NCBI GenBank assembly: GCA_964486725.1
Contig: CAZAOK010000003.1
Span: 1-64,000, forward strand
Origin: M55B154 sp964486725
GTDB lineage: Bacteria > Spirochaetota > UBA4802 > UB4802
Direction of reading: 5' to 3'
DNA length: 64,000 nucleotides
The translations under genes were made by a program, and so were the position numbers. Each line of letters starts with the position of its first letter. Position 1 is the stretch's first letter. Below the pieces are notes generated by a model. That model saw nothing but the letters and a program-made list of their open reading frames with translations. It did not search any database and had not been told where the DNA came from. Of this stretch, positions 26,598-35,611 are shown piece by piece.

Positions 26598-27372
26598 TAT
26601 TTCCGATTCACGGGAAAAAGCGAAAAAAGAGATTATCGCCGGTTGGGTAAAAGTAGACGGGGAGACAGTACGGGTCCCTTCTCGAACAGTTACTGGTACA
26701 GAAAATATTAGTGTACAGCGACCTGGTGGAATATTTGTAAGCCGCGGTGGTGAAAAACTTGAAAAAGCTCTTACTGTGTTTCACATCAACGTAAATGGTA
26801 AAACCATACTCGATCTGGGTTCATCGACAGGTGGTTTCACGGACTGCCTTTTAAAAAAAGGAGCCGGGAAGGTATATGCTGTAGATGTTGGATATGGCCA
26901 GCTTGATTACCGCTTGCGACAGGATTCAAGGGTGGTAGTTATGGAACGAACTAACGCGAGAGATCTTACGATTGACAGTTTTCAAGATGAAATTGACTTA
27001 ATTACAGCTGACCTGTCATTCATCTCGATTGTTAAGGTTGTTACCCATCTTGTTTCAATCTTCAGCAATATAAATTCGGTATTATTGATTAAACCACAAT
27101 TCGAAGCAGAATATGGTCAACATAAAAAAGGTGTTGTCCGTAATAAAACCAGTCACGTTGCCATATTAAATAATGTATTACGTTCACTCACTGAAACAGG
27201 TGTGGTTGTACACGACCTGACATATTCACCAATCACAGGCCCCAAGGGTAACATCGAATTTTTATGTTACTGTACCATAAATCCATGTTCAAATATCAAT
27301 AATCAGAATAAGCAACAGATCCTCGAATCGATTGATACCATCGTGAACGATGCTCATAATTACTTCGTATGA
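26554..27372 (+). CDS. tlyA: TlyA family rRNA 2'-O-methyltransferase
   Basis: A 272-residue TlyA protein, often called hemolysin A but shown in mycobacteria to methylate 16S and 23S rRNA on ribose. Seen: an N-terminal S4 RNA-binding domain (TRLDAYLAEHNISDSREKAKK), then an FtsJ-like Rossmann methyltransferase with the SAM motif ILDLGSSTGGFTDCLL, AVDVGYGQLDYRLR and an ITADLSFISI motif. It overlaps dxs by 44 nt, a coupled arrangement common in spirochaetes and firmicutes. The ATG at 26554 is preferred to the TTG just before it. Confidence 0.94.
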   Translation: MNKKTRLDAYLAEHNISDSREKAKKEIIAGWVKVDGETVRVPSRTVTGTENISVQRPGGIFVSRGGEKLEKALTVFHINVNGKTILDLGSSTGGFTDCLLKKGAGKVYAVDVGYGQLDYRLRQDSRVVVMERTNARDLTIDSFQDEIDLITADLSFISIVKVVTHLVSIFSNINSVLLIKPQFEAEYGQHKKGVVRNKTSHVAILNNVLRSLTETGVVVHDLTYSPITGPKGNIEFLCYCTINPCSNINNQNKQQILESIDTIVNDAHNYFV

Positions 27373-27405
27373 TCAAAAAAACATCATTTTCTTGTTTTAT
27401 TCATG

Positions 27406-27440
27406 ACAGGTTGGAAATATTTGTTGACCTGTTTTTTTTT
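27406..27440 (+). terminator. Weak terminator after tlyA
   Basis: ACAGGT pairs with ACCTGT across a 14-nt loop, followed directly by TTTTTTTTT. The stem is short but the T-run is strong. Confidence 0.5.
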
Positions 27441-27463
27441 ATCTGTTTTTTATTAAAACTAAC

Positions 27464-27614
27464 GTAATGAATCAGCTGTCATGCTGAATAATCTAAATTA
27501 TTCTAAAATGAATAATAGACCTGCATCTCCCCCGCCTTCGGCGGGGGGAGATGCTCAAATTCCTTTTCATTATGAAGTAAATGATCAATATTTTAATCAT
27601 AGCTGAGTAGTCAC
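27464..27614 (-). mobile_element. Small non-autonomous element, copy 2 (151 bp, inverted relative to copy 1)
   Basis: The same element as at 7156, in reverse orientation. Its right end is intact (AGCTGAGTAGTCAC); its left end has a few changes (GTAATGAATCAGCT). A perfect 8-bp target duplication AAACTAAC flanks it at 27456-27463 and 27615-27622. The central GC-rich hairpin (about 27532-27563) is kept, with one extra G on one side of the stem. It lies between the tlyA terminator and the next transcription unit. Confidence 0.85.
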
Positions 27615-27650
27615 AAACTAACAAGAATATCTGAGTCGGAAAACAAAACA

Positions 27651-28004
27651 ATGAAAAAATCGGTTATACTTTTTATATTCTCATTGATAATAACCACCTG
27701 TTTTTTATCACATGGATATTGTTACGACATGAAACAGGTAATCGCGTATCCGGTACCGTTTAAACCTTCAGTGCATTCAAAACTTACCATAGAAAATCCT
27801 TCTTCTGAACCGATTGTTATAACAGTGTACGATATAAATGGCGATTTAGTGCGAATACTAAAATCATCTAGCCCTGAGGTATACTGGAACGGTAGAAATG
27901 GTTCAGGAAGACTGGTGAAACCAGGGTTGTACATATTAAAAATTGAAATTGAGGGCAGTAACGGCAATTACGGTAAAAAAATGATACGTATAATAGTGCA
28001 GTAA
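27651..28004 (+). CDS. Secreted protein with an FlgD-Ig-like C-terminal domain
   Basis: A 117-residue exported protein. Seen: a signal peptide (about residues 1-24, ending near GYC), then one small beta domain: YPVPFKPS, a NPSSEPIVITVYDINGDLV strand pair, VYWNGRNGSGRLVKPGLYILKIE. This pattern is typical of FlgD Ig-like or secretion-tail domains found in spirochaetes and Bacteroidota. Nothing enzymatic is visible. It starts the run that continues with the outer-membrane protein and folP, and lies 26 nt from the next gene. Inferred: a small envelope protein working with its neighbour. Confidence 0.72.
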   Translation: MKKSVILFIFSLIITTCFLSHGYCYDMKQVIAYPVPFKPSVHSKLTIENPSSEPIVITVYDINGDLVRILKSSSPEVYWNGRNGSGRLVKPGLYILKIEIEGSNGNYGKKMIRIIVQ

Positions 28005-28030
28005 AAGTATTATTACACGGAAAATAAATT

Positions 28031-29044
28031 ATGAAGAAATACATTTACATACTTATTTTTATTTTACTAAGTTTCAATATACTCCTGGCAGGTGAAGACG
28101 CGGGCAGCAGGGCAAGTTACACCCGGACAGGGTGGGTAGGTGCCCGGTATGTCGCCCTTGGTAAAGCCGCCGAGGTGATCGTAGATGATGCCTTTGCTAT
28201 TTACTGGAATCCTGCAGGCCTTTGTGATCTCAGCGGAAAAGAATCTCCTTCCATTGATGAGATCAAAGAGAAAGCCAGAAAAGGTGATGTAGATGACATA
28301 AAAGAAGAGGATCTTGTTACTTTTTCTGAAAGGGAAGACAGGAATGGAGTGGCGCAAATAGTTGCATCTGGAGCCAAGCTTGCCATTGAACGTGAAGCAG
28401 GGTTTGCCGGCGCAGGCTTTAGCCTGTGGGGTGGAGTATTTGGCGCTGGATTATATACCATACGTTCTGATGACATTATTACACGTGATACTGATGGAAA
28501 CAAGACCGGAACAACAGCCTACAGTGGTAATGTTGGTTACCTCTCATACGGTAAATATGTTGGAAATACTGCTGTGGGCCTTTCCATCAAGGGTTTGTAT
28601 GAAAAAATCGGTGAATATTCTTACTCGGGGGCCGGAGCCGACCTGGGTGTGCAAACAGAAATTATTCCCTTTTTGAAAGTTGGTTTTGTCCTTCAGGACA
28701 TAGGAACAGGTTTATACCCCATGGATGATTACACCGATGTTGAAAAAGAATATGATCTGGGTAACATGTCCATGAAGCTAAGCGCGGCTATTACCACCCG
28801 GGGAGCTGATTTTATAATTGCATTCAGTGGTGTAAAAAAAATTGAACAGGAACGATACGAAATTAACGTCGGAATGCAATATGATCTTTCAGAAATGATG
28901 GCTATATATCTTGGGCTGAACGATTCATTTTTCACAAGTGGTGTTTCTGTTTCTTTGTGGGGAACCGAAATAGCATACGCGTTTGCCTATGATAAGATTG
29001 ATTATGGATATAATAATATTGTTTCAGTGAAAATTGCTTTATGA
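28031..29044 (+). CDS. UPF0164/PorV-like outer-membrane beta-barrel protein
   Basis: A 337-residue exported protein. Seen: a signal peptide (about 1-20); the GARYVALGKAAEVIVDDAFAIYWNPAGL segment, hallmark of the PorV/UPF0164 group related to FadL; then repeated amphipathic beta strands with aromatic and Gly-rich turns to the C-terminus, fitting a beta barrel. Known: Treponema encodes several UPF0164 paralogues predicted to import fatty acids; PorV proteins serve type IX secretion in Bacteroidota. Which of these roles applies here is open. Its stop overlaps the folP start (ATGA), so translation is coupled. Confidence 0.8.
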   Translation: MKKYIYILIFILLSFNILLAGEDAGSRASYTRTGWVGARYVALGKAAEVIVDDAFAIYWNPAGLCDLSGKESPSIDEIKEKARKGDVDDIKEEDLVTFSEREDRNGVAQIVASGAKLAIEREAGFAGAGFSLWGGVFGAGLYTIRSDDIITRDTDGNKTGTTAYSGNVGYLSYGKYVGNTAVGLSIKGLYEKIGEYSYSGAGADLGVQTEIIPFLKVGFVLQDIGTGLYPMDDYTDVEKEYDLGNMSMKLSAAITTRGADFIIAFSGVKKIEQERYEINVGMQYDLSEMMAIYLGLNDSFFTSGVSVSLWGTEIAYAFAYDKIDYGYNNIVSVKIAL

Positions 29045-29877
29045 GTACTAAACAGAGAACATCGTTGGGGCAATACCCGCTTATTATGGGAATAGTCAAT
29101 ATTACACCTGATTCTTTTTTTGACGGCGGCAATTATAATGATACAGACAGCGCATTGCGTCAAATCAGTAAACTGTTAAAACTTGGTGCTGATATTATTG
29201 ATATCGGCGGTGAATCATCAAGACCCGGAGCAAAGCCAGTAAGCCTGCAGGAGGAAATGGACAGGGTATGCCCGGTAGTAGAAAAAGCTGTTTTAGAATT
29301 CGATACTTTCATATCTGTGGATACATATAAGGCCGGCATAGCCGACGAAGTGTTGAAGGCAGGGGCATCAATGATCAATGATATAAGTGCTTTCTCACTT
29401 GATAAAACAATGCCACATGTAATTGCACGACACAATGCCTGGGTTGTACTCATGCATATGAAGGGTACACCTGATATTATGCAAAACGAAACCAGTTATG
29501 ATTCATTAATACATGATATCTATGATTTCCTGGAGAACAAGGCCAAACTGGCGATAGAAGCAGGTATTGACAAGAATAAAATTATTATTGATCCGGGTAT
29601 TGGTTTTGGTAAAAGTCTTGAGGACAATTACTCATTACTACATAATATTCCCATATTCAGAAAACTTGGATATCCTGTTCTGGTTGGTCTGTCCAGAAAA
29701 TCATTAATATCGAAACTGTATATTGGAAACGAGGATAGCTTACCAGCAACACTGGCGTTGAATTCAATTGCGTTATATAATGGAACTGATATAATAAGGG
29801 TACATGATGTACATGAGCATTACCTTGCTATTCAGGCTGTAAAAATGTTACGAAAGGTAGTCCAATCAGATGGTTGA
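29041..29877 (+). CDS. folP: Dihydropteroate synthase
   Basis: Folate pathway enzyme joining pABA to dihydropterin pyrophosphate; 278 residues. Seen: IMGIVNITPDSFFDGG, GADIIDIGGESSRPGA, ISVDTYKAGIADEVLKAGASMINDISA, VLMHMKG, IIIDPGIGFGKSLEDN and the basic VLVGLSRKS, the classical DHPS set. It overlaps the gene before by 4 nt and cdaA after by 8 nt. The folP-cdaA-cdaR order is common in spirochaetes. Confidence 0.96.
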   Translation: MSTKQRTSLGQYPLIMGIVNITPDSFFDGGNYNDTDSALRQISKLLKLGADIIDIGGESSRPGAKPVSLQEEMDRVCPVVEKAVLEFDTFISVDTYKAGIADEVLKAGASMINDISAFSLDKTMPHVIARHNAWVVLMHMKGTPDIMQNETSYDSLIHDIYDFLENKAKLAIEAGIDKNKIIIDPGIGFGKSLEDNYSLLHNIPIFRKLGYPVLVGLSRKSLISKLYIGNEDSLPATLALNSIALYNGTDIIRVHDVHEHYLAIQAVKMLRKVVQSDG

Positions 29878-30679
29878 AATGGCTGAAAGTATTATAGAAT
29901 ATATTATTGCTTTTTGGAGTTATTTCAGAAACGTTTTAGATATCCTGATTGTTGCCTTTGTATTCTACTGGGTATACAACTTCCTTTCAAACACCCGTGC
30001 CATACAATTATTAAAAGGTGTAATTATAATCTTTATTGTGGCTATTTTGGCGCAACTGTTCAGGCTTGATACACTTAACTGGCTTATAACCAATCTCACC
30101 ACTTATGTAGTAATCACTGTTATTATACTCTTTCAACCAGAATTAAGAAGATTGATTACACAATTTGGACAAAGAAACTGGATATCAAACGCCATTACAA
30201 GCGAAGCATTTCAGCTGGATGAGTTAGTAAACTCCTTAATTGCCATGTCAGAGGAGAAAATCGGCTCCCTTATTGTTATTGAGCGAAATACCGGACTGCG
30301 AAGTTATGTTGAATCAGGGGTTATCATCAATTCAAATATCTCGGAAGAGATTATTCGTACTATTTTTTATCCGAACACTCCGCTACATGATGGCTCAATA
30401 ATAATTCAGGAAGGTAGAATTTCTTCAGCGGCGTGTTATTTGCCATTAAGTGACTCAAAGCAATTGAAAAAGCATCATGGTGCCCGTCACAGGGCAGCAC
30501 TTGGCATTGCCGAAGAAACTGACGCGCTTGTTCTTGTAACATCTGAAGAAAACGGTAATATTTCAATTATGGTAAATGGAAAACTATACTCAAAAATCAA
30601 GGTTTCTGATATAAAAAACATGATAATATATTTCATGAATCCCAAGACTGCATATGAGGAGAAATACTCTATCAAATGA
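29870..30679 (+). CDS. cdaA: Diadenylate cyclase CdaA (c-di-AMP synthase)
   Basis: A membrane diadenylate cyclase making c-di-AMP from two ATP; 269 residues. Seen: three N-terminal hydrophobic helices (about 23-90), a linker, and a DAC domain with the DGS metal/ATP motif (D174-S176) and the RHR motif (R206-R208). It overlaps folP and is followed, with a 4-nt overlap, by its usual regulator CdaR. Inferred: c-di-AMP controls osmolyte or potassium balance and wall synthesis here, as in relatives. The absence of glmM in this cluster differs from Firmicutes. Confidence 0.95.
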   Translation: MVEMAESIIEYIIAFWSYFRNVLDILIVAFVFYWVYNFLSNTRAIQLLKGVIIIFIVAILAQLFRLDTLNWLITNLTTYVVITVIILFQPELRRLITQFGQRNWISNAITSEAFQLDELVNSLIAMSEEKIGSLIVIERNTGLRSYVESGVIINSNISEEIIRTIFYPNTPLHDGSIIIQEGRISSAACYLPLSDSKQLKKHHGARHRAALGIAEETDALVLVTSEENGNISIMVNGKLYSKIKVSDIKNMIIYFMNPKTAYEEKYSIK

Positions 30680-31644
30680 ATAGATTTTTCGAGGAAATAA
30701 AAAATATTATCAATACACATGACCTTATACCGAAATTGATCAGCCTGCTCCTGGCTGTCATATTATGGGCACATATTGTTAACACACAAGTTGGTGAAGT
30801 TACTTTTAAAGTACCTGTTGAATACAAAAATATTCCTGAATCATTAATTGTAATTGAAAAAGAACCCCCACTTGTAACAATAACATTTAAAGGGAAAAAA
30901 GATATTTTACGAAACATAAATACAAAGAACATCAAGGTATTTGTTAATCTTCAAAATCCAAGGGTTAACAAGACAGCCCAATATCCTGTATTGCTTTCAA
31001 AGGGAGAATTACCCGATAATATTGAGATGTCGATAAATAAGAAATTTGTAAAATTGACAATTGAAAAGAAAATATCAAAAAAATTACCAGTAAAAGTCAA
31101 TATATCAAATAAAGATCCTGATAAATTTATAGCAGGCCAACCAACTATAATACCACCTTATGTTACAGTTATTGGCCCCGAATCAATAATTTCTGCTATA
31201 AAAGTTATCACAACTGACCCAGTAGATATTGCATCAGCAAAAACTAACATTAACACAAATGTTTCTGCAAATGTTAGTGATTTTAATAATATTAAAGTTG
31301 AACCAGATTCTTTTCAAGTTAAAATCCCGGTATTTAATGTTTCAAATTTACATCTTGTAAAGGTACCTTTGAAATTAATAAACACATCTGGCTTAGGAAA
31401 TATTAGTGTTTCTCCATCAAAAATCAAAGTATATACTAAAATATCCTCTGAAACTAGTAAACCAGTCGAGAATGATTTTAAAGCATATATCGACTTTAAC
31501 TCTATTGACATTTCCCTGTTAAACAGTCAGGGGAAGATATCTTTATCCAGCAGACATGTTAAATTAAATTATTCAGAAGACAGTAAAATCTCAATAATCG
31601 AAATTAAACCTGAATCGATAACCATCGAATTAATAAAAGAATAA
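30676..31644 (+). CDS. cdaR: YbbR-domain protein, regulator of CdaA
   Basis: A 322-residue single-pass membrane protein. Seen: a hydrophobic helix near residues 20-38 (LISLLLAVILWAHIV), followed by an extracytoplasmic region of repeated YbbR units: VPVEYKNIPESLIVIEKEPPLVTITFKG, LPVKVNIS with a PPYVTVIGPES pair, and VKVPLKLINTSG with SPSKIKVYTK. Known: YbbR/CdaR proteins bind CdaA and modulate c-di-AMP synthesis. The start codon overlaps the cdaA stop (ATGA). Confidence 0.92.
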   Translation: MNRFFEEIKNIINTHDLIPKLISLLLAVILWAHIVNTQVGEVTFKVPVEYKNIPESLIVIEKEPPLVTITFKGKKDILRNINTKNIKVFVNLQNPRVNKTAQYPVLLSKGELPDNIEMSINKKFVKLTIEKKISKKLPVKVNISNKDPDKFIAGQPTIIPPYVTVIGPESIISAIKVITTDPVDIASAKTNINTNVSANVSDFNNIKVEPDSFQVKIPVFNVSNLHLVKVPLKLINTSGLGNISVSPSKIKVYTKISSETSKPVENDFKAYIDFNSIDISLLNSQGKISLSSRHVKLNYSEDSKISIIEIKPESITIELIKE

Positions 31645-31682
31645 TCAGCCAATTAACGAAAAGGACTTCGCGGGGGGATTTA

Positions 31683-32405
31683 ATGAGTAATGTTAAGCTT
31701 TGTGTAAATGTTGATCATATAGCCACGTTGAGACAGGCAAGGGGAGGGTCATTTCCGGATCCGGTTAAAGGTGCTATGCTTTGCGAAGAAAATGGTGCTG
31801 ATGGTATTACTGTTCATCTTCGTGAGGATCGAAGACATATTCAGGATTTTGATGTCTATGCGTTACGTGATGTTGTCAGTGGAAAATTTAATCTTGAAAT
31901 GGCACTGTCTGATGATATAATTTCAATAGCAACACAGGTTATACCTGACCAGGTAACATTAGTACCTGAGAAGAGGGAGGAACTGACAACTGAAGGTGGA
32001 CTTAATGTAAAAGAGAACTTCAAAAAAATACGCTCAGTCGTTGATACCTTTCATCAACTCGAAGTTGAAGTATCCCTTTTTATTGAACCGGAAAATGATA
32101 TAATTGATTTATCTTTCGATACAGGAGCTGATTTTATCGAGCTTCATACAGGTACATATTGTAATTCTCTAAATGAAACTGATGTGCAGAGAGAAAAAAG
32201 CAGGTTATATACAGCGGCCTCTCACGCATTAAAGAAAGGAATTCGTATAAACGCGGGCCATGGTCTTAATTATGAAAACACATACCCTATTTTAGGAATA
32301 GATGGTCTTGAGGAATTAAATATCGGACATTCCATTATTGCTCAATCAATATATACAGGATTACCTGATGCAGTGAAAGAAATGGTTAAAATAATACAGG
32401 AGTAA
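31683..32405 (+). CDS. pdxJ: Pyridoxine 5'-phosphate synthase
   Basis: Final ring-closing step of the DXP-dependent vitamin B6 pathway; 240 residues. Seen: LCVNVDHIATLRQARGG, GADGITVHLREDRRHIQ, FNLEMALSDDI, VTLVPEKREELTTEGGL, GADFIELHTGTY and NAGHGLNYEN, the full PdxJ signature. It uses deoxyxylulose 5-phosphate, the product of the dxs gene upstream. A strong GGGGGGA lies 4 nt before the ATG. The stop is 3 nt from the following small gene. Confidence 0.96.
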   Translation: MSNVKLCVNVDHIATLRQARGGSFPDPVKGAMLCEENGADGITVHLREDRRHIQDFDVYALRDVVSGKFNLEMALSDDIISIATQVIPDQVTLVPEKREELTTEGGLNVKENFKKIRSVVDTFHQLEVEVSLFIEPENDIIDLSFDTGADFIELHTGTYCNSLNETDVQREKSRLYTAASHALKKGIRINAGHGLNYENTYPILGIDGLEELNIGHSIIAQSIYTGLPDAVKEMVKIIQE

Positions 32406-32408
32406 GTG

Positions 32409-32606
32409 ATGTTCGTAAATTTGATTAAAATATTTATTTTCTTTTTTATTCTTTACTTCATTTACAATATTGTGAAAACAATACTTGGAGTAAAAAATAA
32501 TTATACTAAATCAAAACGTGAATACGAGAAAAAAACAAATATACACAAAGACAAAAACAATGATAAAGTAATTGAACTGGATAAAGATCAATACAAGGTA
32601 GAATGA
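32409..32606 (+). CDS. Small membrane protein of unknown function
   Basis: A 65-residue protein with one hydrophobic helix (about residues 4-24) and then a strongly charged, lysine-rich tail. No family is recognised. The ATG at 32409 has AGGAG upstream, overlapping the pdxJ stop; a GTG directly before it is an alternative. Its stop overlaps the start of the next lipoprotein gene, so both probably belong to the pdxJ transcript. It is kept because of tight coupling and a plausible membrane-protein composition. Confidence 0.65.
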   Translation: MFVNLIKIFIFFFILYFIYNIVKTILGVKNNYTKSKREYEKKTNIHKDKNNDKVIELDKDQYKVE

Positions 32607-32998
32607 TGAACCATTATAAACATTACCTGCTGTATATTATTACTTTTTCCATGATATTTCTCTCCGCATGCGGGCAATTAAAAGGTAAATTTGCCTGTAA
32701 AAGTCAACTTGACGATCATTACAGGAAAATGAATAATAACCATGAAATTAAATCTGATGAAAAGATAAAGTGGGTATATGTATTTGATAAATTTAGTGGA
32801 AAGCATAAAATTGGTGTCATAATACTGAAAAAAGAGATAGTTTGGGTCGATGTACTTTCATGGCAGGATGTGGTAACACCAACTGAAAATATAATTTATG
32901 GAACAATTGAAGATTTTCAGGATGGTGAATATAAAATCATACTTACCGAAAATGACGAAGCATTTGATGAACAACGGTTTATTGTTTATACTGATTAA
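32603..32998 (+). CDS. Putative lipoprotein of unknown function
   Basis: A 131-residue protein with a signal peptide ending in the lipobox LSAC (Cys23), so lipid-anchored. The mature part is rich in Lys, Asp and Glu, with a beta-like pattern (KIGVIILKKEIVWVDVLSW). No family is recognised. It overlaps the preceding small gene by 4 nt and ends 4 nt from the stop of the convergent ispH fusion gene, with no terminator between the two. Confidence 0.7.
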   Translation: MMNHYKHYLLYIITFSMIFLSACGQLKGKFACKSQLDDHYRKMNNNHEIKSDEKIKWVYVFDKFSGKHKIGVIILKKEIVWVDVLSWQDVVTPTENIIYGTIEDFQDGEYKIILTENDEAFDEQRFIVYTD

Positions 32999-33002
32999 TT
33001 AC

Positions 33003-34733
33003 TTACAGTATAAGCGCACCGGTAATTATTATAAATAATAAAAAATTCATATCTACCAGTATCTCGTATTCCAGTGTAACAAAATATTTCAGCCTGCTTA
33101 TCTTGTTGAAAATTAAATTGTTGTATAGAATGTTAATCATAAACAGTAAAATGATTTTTTCACTTGCAATAATACTATACAGTATTATTGCAAGTGCAGA
33201 ACCTGTTGATAGTATCACATGAAATGTTCTGCTTCCATTAATACCTATTGAAATTGGAAGTGTATTACTTCCAATTATGAGGTCACCGTGATATCCAATA
33301 ATATCATGTAAAAGATTTCGTGCAATAATCATATAGGCTGCGAATGTAAATACAGGCAGGATTATAATAAGATTACTTGAAACTATATTCATTGGAATCA
33401 TCAACACGGGTAGGCTGCAAATTAATATCCATCCAGAAGTGGCAATCATTGATTTCATTTTGTAAATGATTTGAACATTCCGTGGTAAATGCTGAACAAA
33501 TTTTTGTACGATTGGTGTTGTATACAGTATACCCGTTATTAACAATATATTATATACTATAACTAATTTTATTGAGAAATTGAATATCAGGTATTGTGAT
33601 AGTAACAAAAAAAACAGGGTAATTATTATTATTAATACACTGTTTTTTTTATGTAGTTTATACTTGAAGGGATTGCTTTCTTTTAAAGAGCTTTTCGCGA
33701 AATAGTTGTTAACTGAATACATGGAGAAAACATACATCGCAGAAATTGCTGGAAGTTTCAATCCAGACCAGACTCCTAATGCCCATTCAAAATACATTGT
33801 CATAAAGGCTGAAGCAACTGAAGATATTATATTGGTGCGTATGGTAAATTCAAAAAATGATTTGATGATATTGATGATTTTGCGTTTGTTTTTATAATTA
33901 ATATCAAATAATTTCTCAAGAACATTATTGATAACCCAGCCAGGAGTAGATGCGCCGGCTGTCACAAGTACGTGCGTTACATCACGAAAATCATCTTCAA
34001 CAAGTTCTTCTTCTGTTTCAACATGAAAAGTCTTTATATTATTGTCTCTTCCGATTGATGCCAGTCTATTGGTATTTGCAGAATTTTTTCCACCAACAAC
34101 AACCAGTGCGTCAATACCATTATCAATAGCAGTTGTAACATCATCCTGTCTGCTGTGGGTGGAATCACATATTGTGTTACAAAATATTACGTTACTATGA
34201 TATTTATCTATTAATGTTGTTATTTCACTGTAAACCGCTTTATTAAGTGTTGTTTGTGCCACAACAATATATTTATCCGCTTTTTGTATGTAATCAATAT
34301 ATTTTGGAGAAGGAACTACTGTAACACCAGATGATGCATAACTTTTAATACTTTCAACTTCAGCATGATCCGGATCACCAATTATAATTGTATAGTATCC
34401 ATCATCAGAATATTTTTTTACTATACCCTGAACCCTGGCGACCCTGGGGCAGGTAAGATTTATATAACGACCTGCCTGTTTTTTAATTTTTCGAAGACTT
34501 TCTATTGGTATTCCATGTGTTCTGATGGCTACAGTCTTATTATTAATGTTGTCAAGATCATATATTGTTTTCACTCCTCTTTTATCCAGTATCCTGATTG
34601 TTTGTGGATTGTGAATCAGTGGACCATAGACAAGTATTTCATCTTCAGATGAATTGATTTCATCAACTATACGCAGTACAGCCTTGCGTACTCCCATACA
34701 GAATCCAGTATGTGGGGCAATATCAATTTTCAT
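33003..34733 (-). CDS. ispH: IspH (HMBPP reductase) fused to a UbiA-like membrane domain
   Basis: 576 residues. Seen: residues 1-280 are a complete IspH with the three [4Fe-4S] cysteines C12 (GFCMGV), C95 (LTCPRV) and C189 (TICDST), plus HxE at 123-125 and AQTTL. This enzyme makes IPP and DMAPP at the end of the MEP pathway. Residues about 295-576 hold some eight hydrophobic helices resembling UbiA prenyltransferases: the second motif RNLLHDIIGYHGD (472-484), then GSNTLPISIG, is recognisable. The first Asp-rich motif is degenerate (VNNYFAKSSLKESN, 341-354, without Asp). The start overlaps the gspN stop by 4 nt, so the gene is the last of the secretion operon. Confidence 0.9.
   Translation of the reverse strand: MKIDIAPHTGFCMGVRKAVLRIVDEINSSEDEILVYGPLIHNPQTIRILDKRGVKTIYDLDNINNKTVAIRTHGIPIESLRKIKKQAGRYINLTCPRVARVQGIVKKYSDDGYYTIIIGDPDHAEVESIKSYASSGVTVVPSPKYIDYIQKADKYIVVAQTTLNKAVYSEITTLIDKYHSNVIFCNTICDSTHSRQDDVTTAIDNGIDALVVVGGKNSANTNRLASIGRDNNIKTFHVETEEELVEDDFRDVTHVLVTAGASTPGWVINNVLEKLFDINYKNKRKIINIIKSFFEFTIRTNIISSVASAFMTMYFEWALGVWSGLKLPAISAMYVFSMYSVNNYFAKSSLKESNPFKYKLHKKNSVLIIIITLFFLLLSQYLIFNFSIKLVIVYNILLITGILYTTPIVQKFVQHLPRNVQIIYKMKSMIATSGWILICSLPVLMIPMNIVSSNLIIILPVFTFAAYMIIARNLLHDIIGYHGDLIIGSNTLPISIGINGSRTFHVILSTGSALAIILYSIIASEKIILLFMINILYNNLIFNKISRLKYFVTLEYEILVDMNFLLFIIITGALIL
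33161..33196. repeat. Perfect 16-bp inverted repeat inside the ispH fusion gene
   Basis: CACTTGCAATAATACT is followed by ATAC and then its exact inverted copy. It lies in the codons of a late membrane helix of the UbiA-like part. No T-run follows on either strand, so it is not a standard terminator. Confidence 0.7.
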
Positions 34734-35611
34734 TGAATTTCATTATGTAAATTCTTCATGTTAATTCGTGGATTAAACAGTGGGCCATTGATTGTAAATG
34801 TTAATTGATTTTGACCGGGTTTAACCATATCACCAAGCAAAACCCTGTATTGATTAAGCAGATTTGATTGAGAATCAATATTTATTGTTAAATCAATATT
34901 TGAATTTCGTATTGTATTACCAAAAACAATTACCCCACTGGCATTACCCTTCAGATCGGGACCAGTAAAAATAATGTATTTTATTTTCAAAGTATTTTTC
35001 GATATAAATTCAGATTCATATTTTATTTGTTTTAATGAAACGGGTGGTATTTCAAAACCCTTAATCATAATACCTTTAATATCCGTATCACGCAATGATA
35101 ATGAAAGGATTCCTTTTTCAGGTACATCACTAACTTTTGCTCTTATTACATCAAATAAAAACCGCCCCCTGGATATTATTGATATATCAGAATTTTTGAA
35201 TTCAAATTTTTTAAATTGCAGTTTACCGTTAATATTTCGTTTTATAAAAATAGTATATGGATTATAATACATATCAAACAACAATGATTCAATAATTAAC
35301 GAAGATCCATCTTTTAGTATTGCTGAAATATTTTTAACTGATGATGTGGATAGTAAATTAAAATTAATATCATCCACAAATAATGACCGGGTTACCTGCT
35401 TTTCAACCTGTTCAATCTGTTTTCTAATGAATACTTCATAGGGAAAAGTCGCGATGATAAACAAAATTGTTAAAAACACCGAAAATACTATGTAGTGTAT
35501 AGCATATGGGAGCTTAAAGATATCTTTAATGTTATGCTTTAATTCCCGAGAAAACGTACTTATTGATTGTTTGATGTCGGTTATGCTGATATTTTTAATT
35601 TGATTCATCAT
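34730..35611 (-). CDS. gspN: Type II secretion protein GspN
   Basis: A 293-residue T2SS N protein. Seen: one hydrophobic helix near 43-62, preceded by a long basic cytoplasmic part, and an extracytoplasmic domain of repeated beta strands with NGKLQFKKFEFKNSD and a C-terminal LTFTINGPLFNPRINM typical of AsmA-like GspN. Known: N proteins occur in a subset of T2SSs and are thought to touch GspC/D or the lipid environment. It overlaps gspM by 4 nt upstream and ispH by 4 nt downstream. Confidence 0.82.
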   Translation of the reverse strand: MMNQIKNISITDIKQSISTFSRELKHNIKDIFKLPYAIHYIVFSVFLTILFIIATFPYEVFIRKQIEQVEKQVTRSLFVDDINFNLLSTSSVKNISAILKDGSSLIIESLLFDMYYNPYTIFIKRNINGKLQFKKFEFKNSDISIISRGRFLFDVIRAKVSDVPEKGILSLSLRDTDIKGIMIKGFEIPPVSLKQIKYESEFISKNTLKIKYIIFTGPDLKGNASGVIVFGNTIRNSNIDLTINIDSQSNLLNQYRVLLGDMVKPGQNQLTFTINGPLFNPRINMKNLHNEIQ

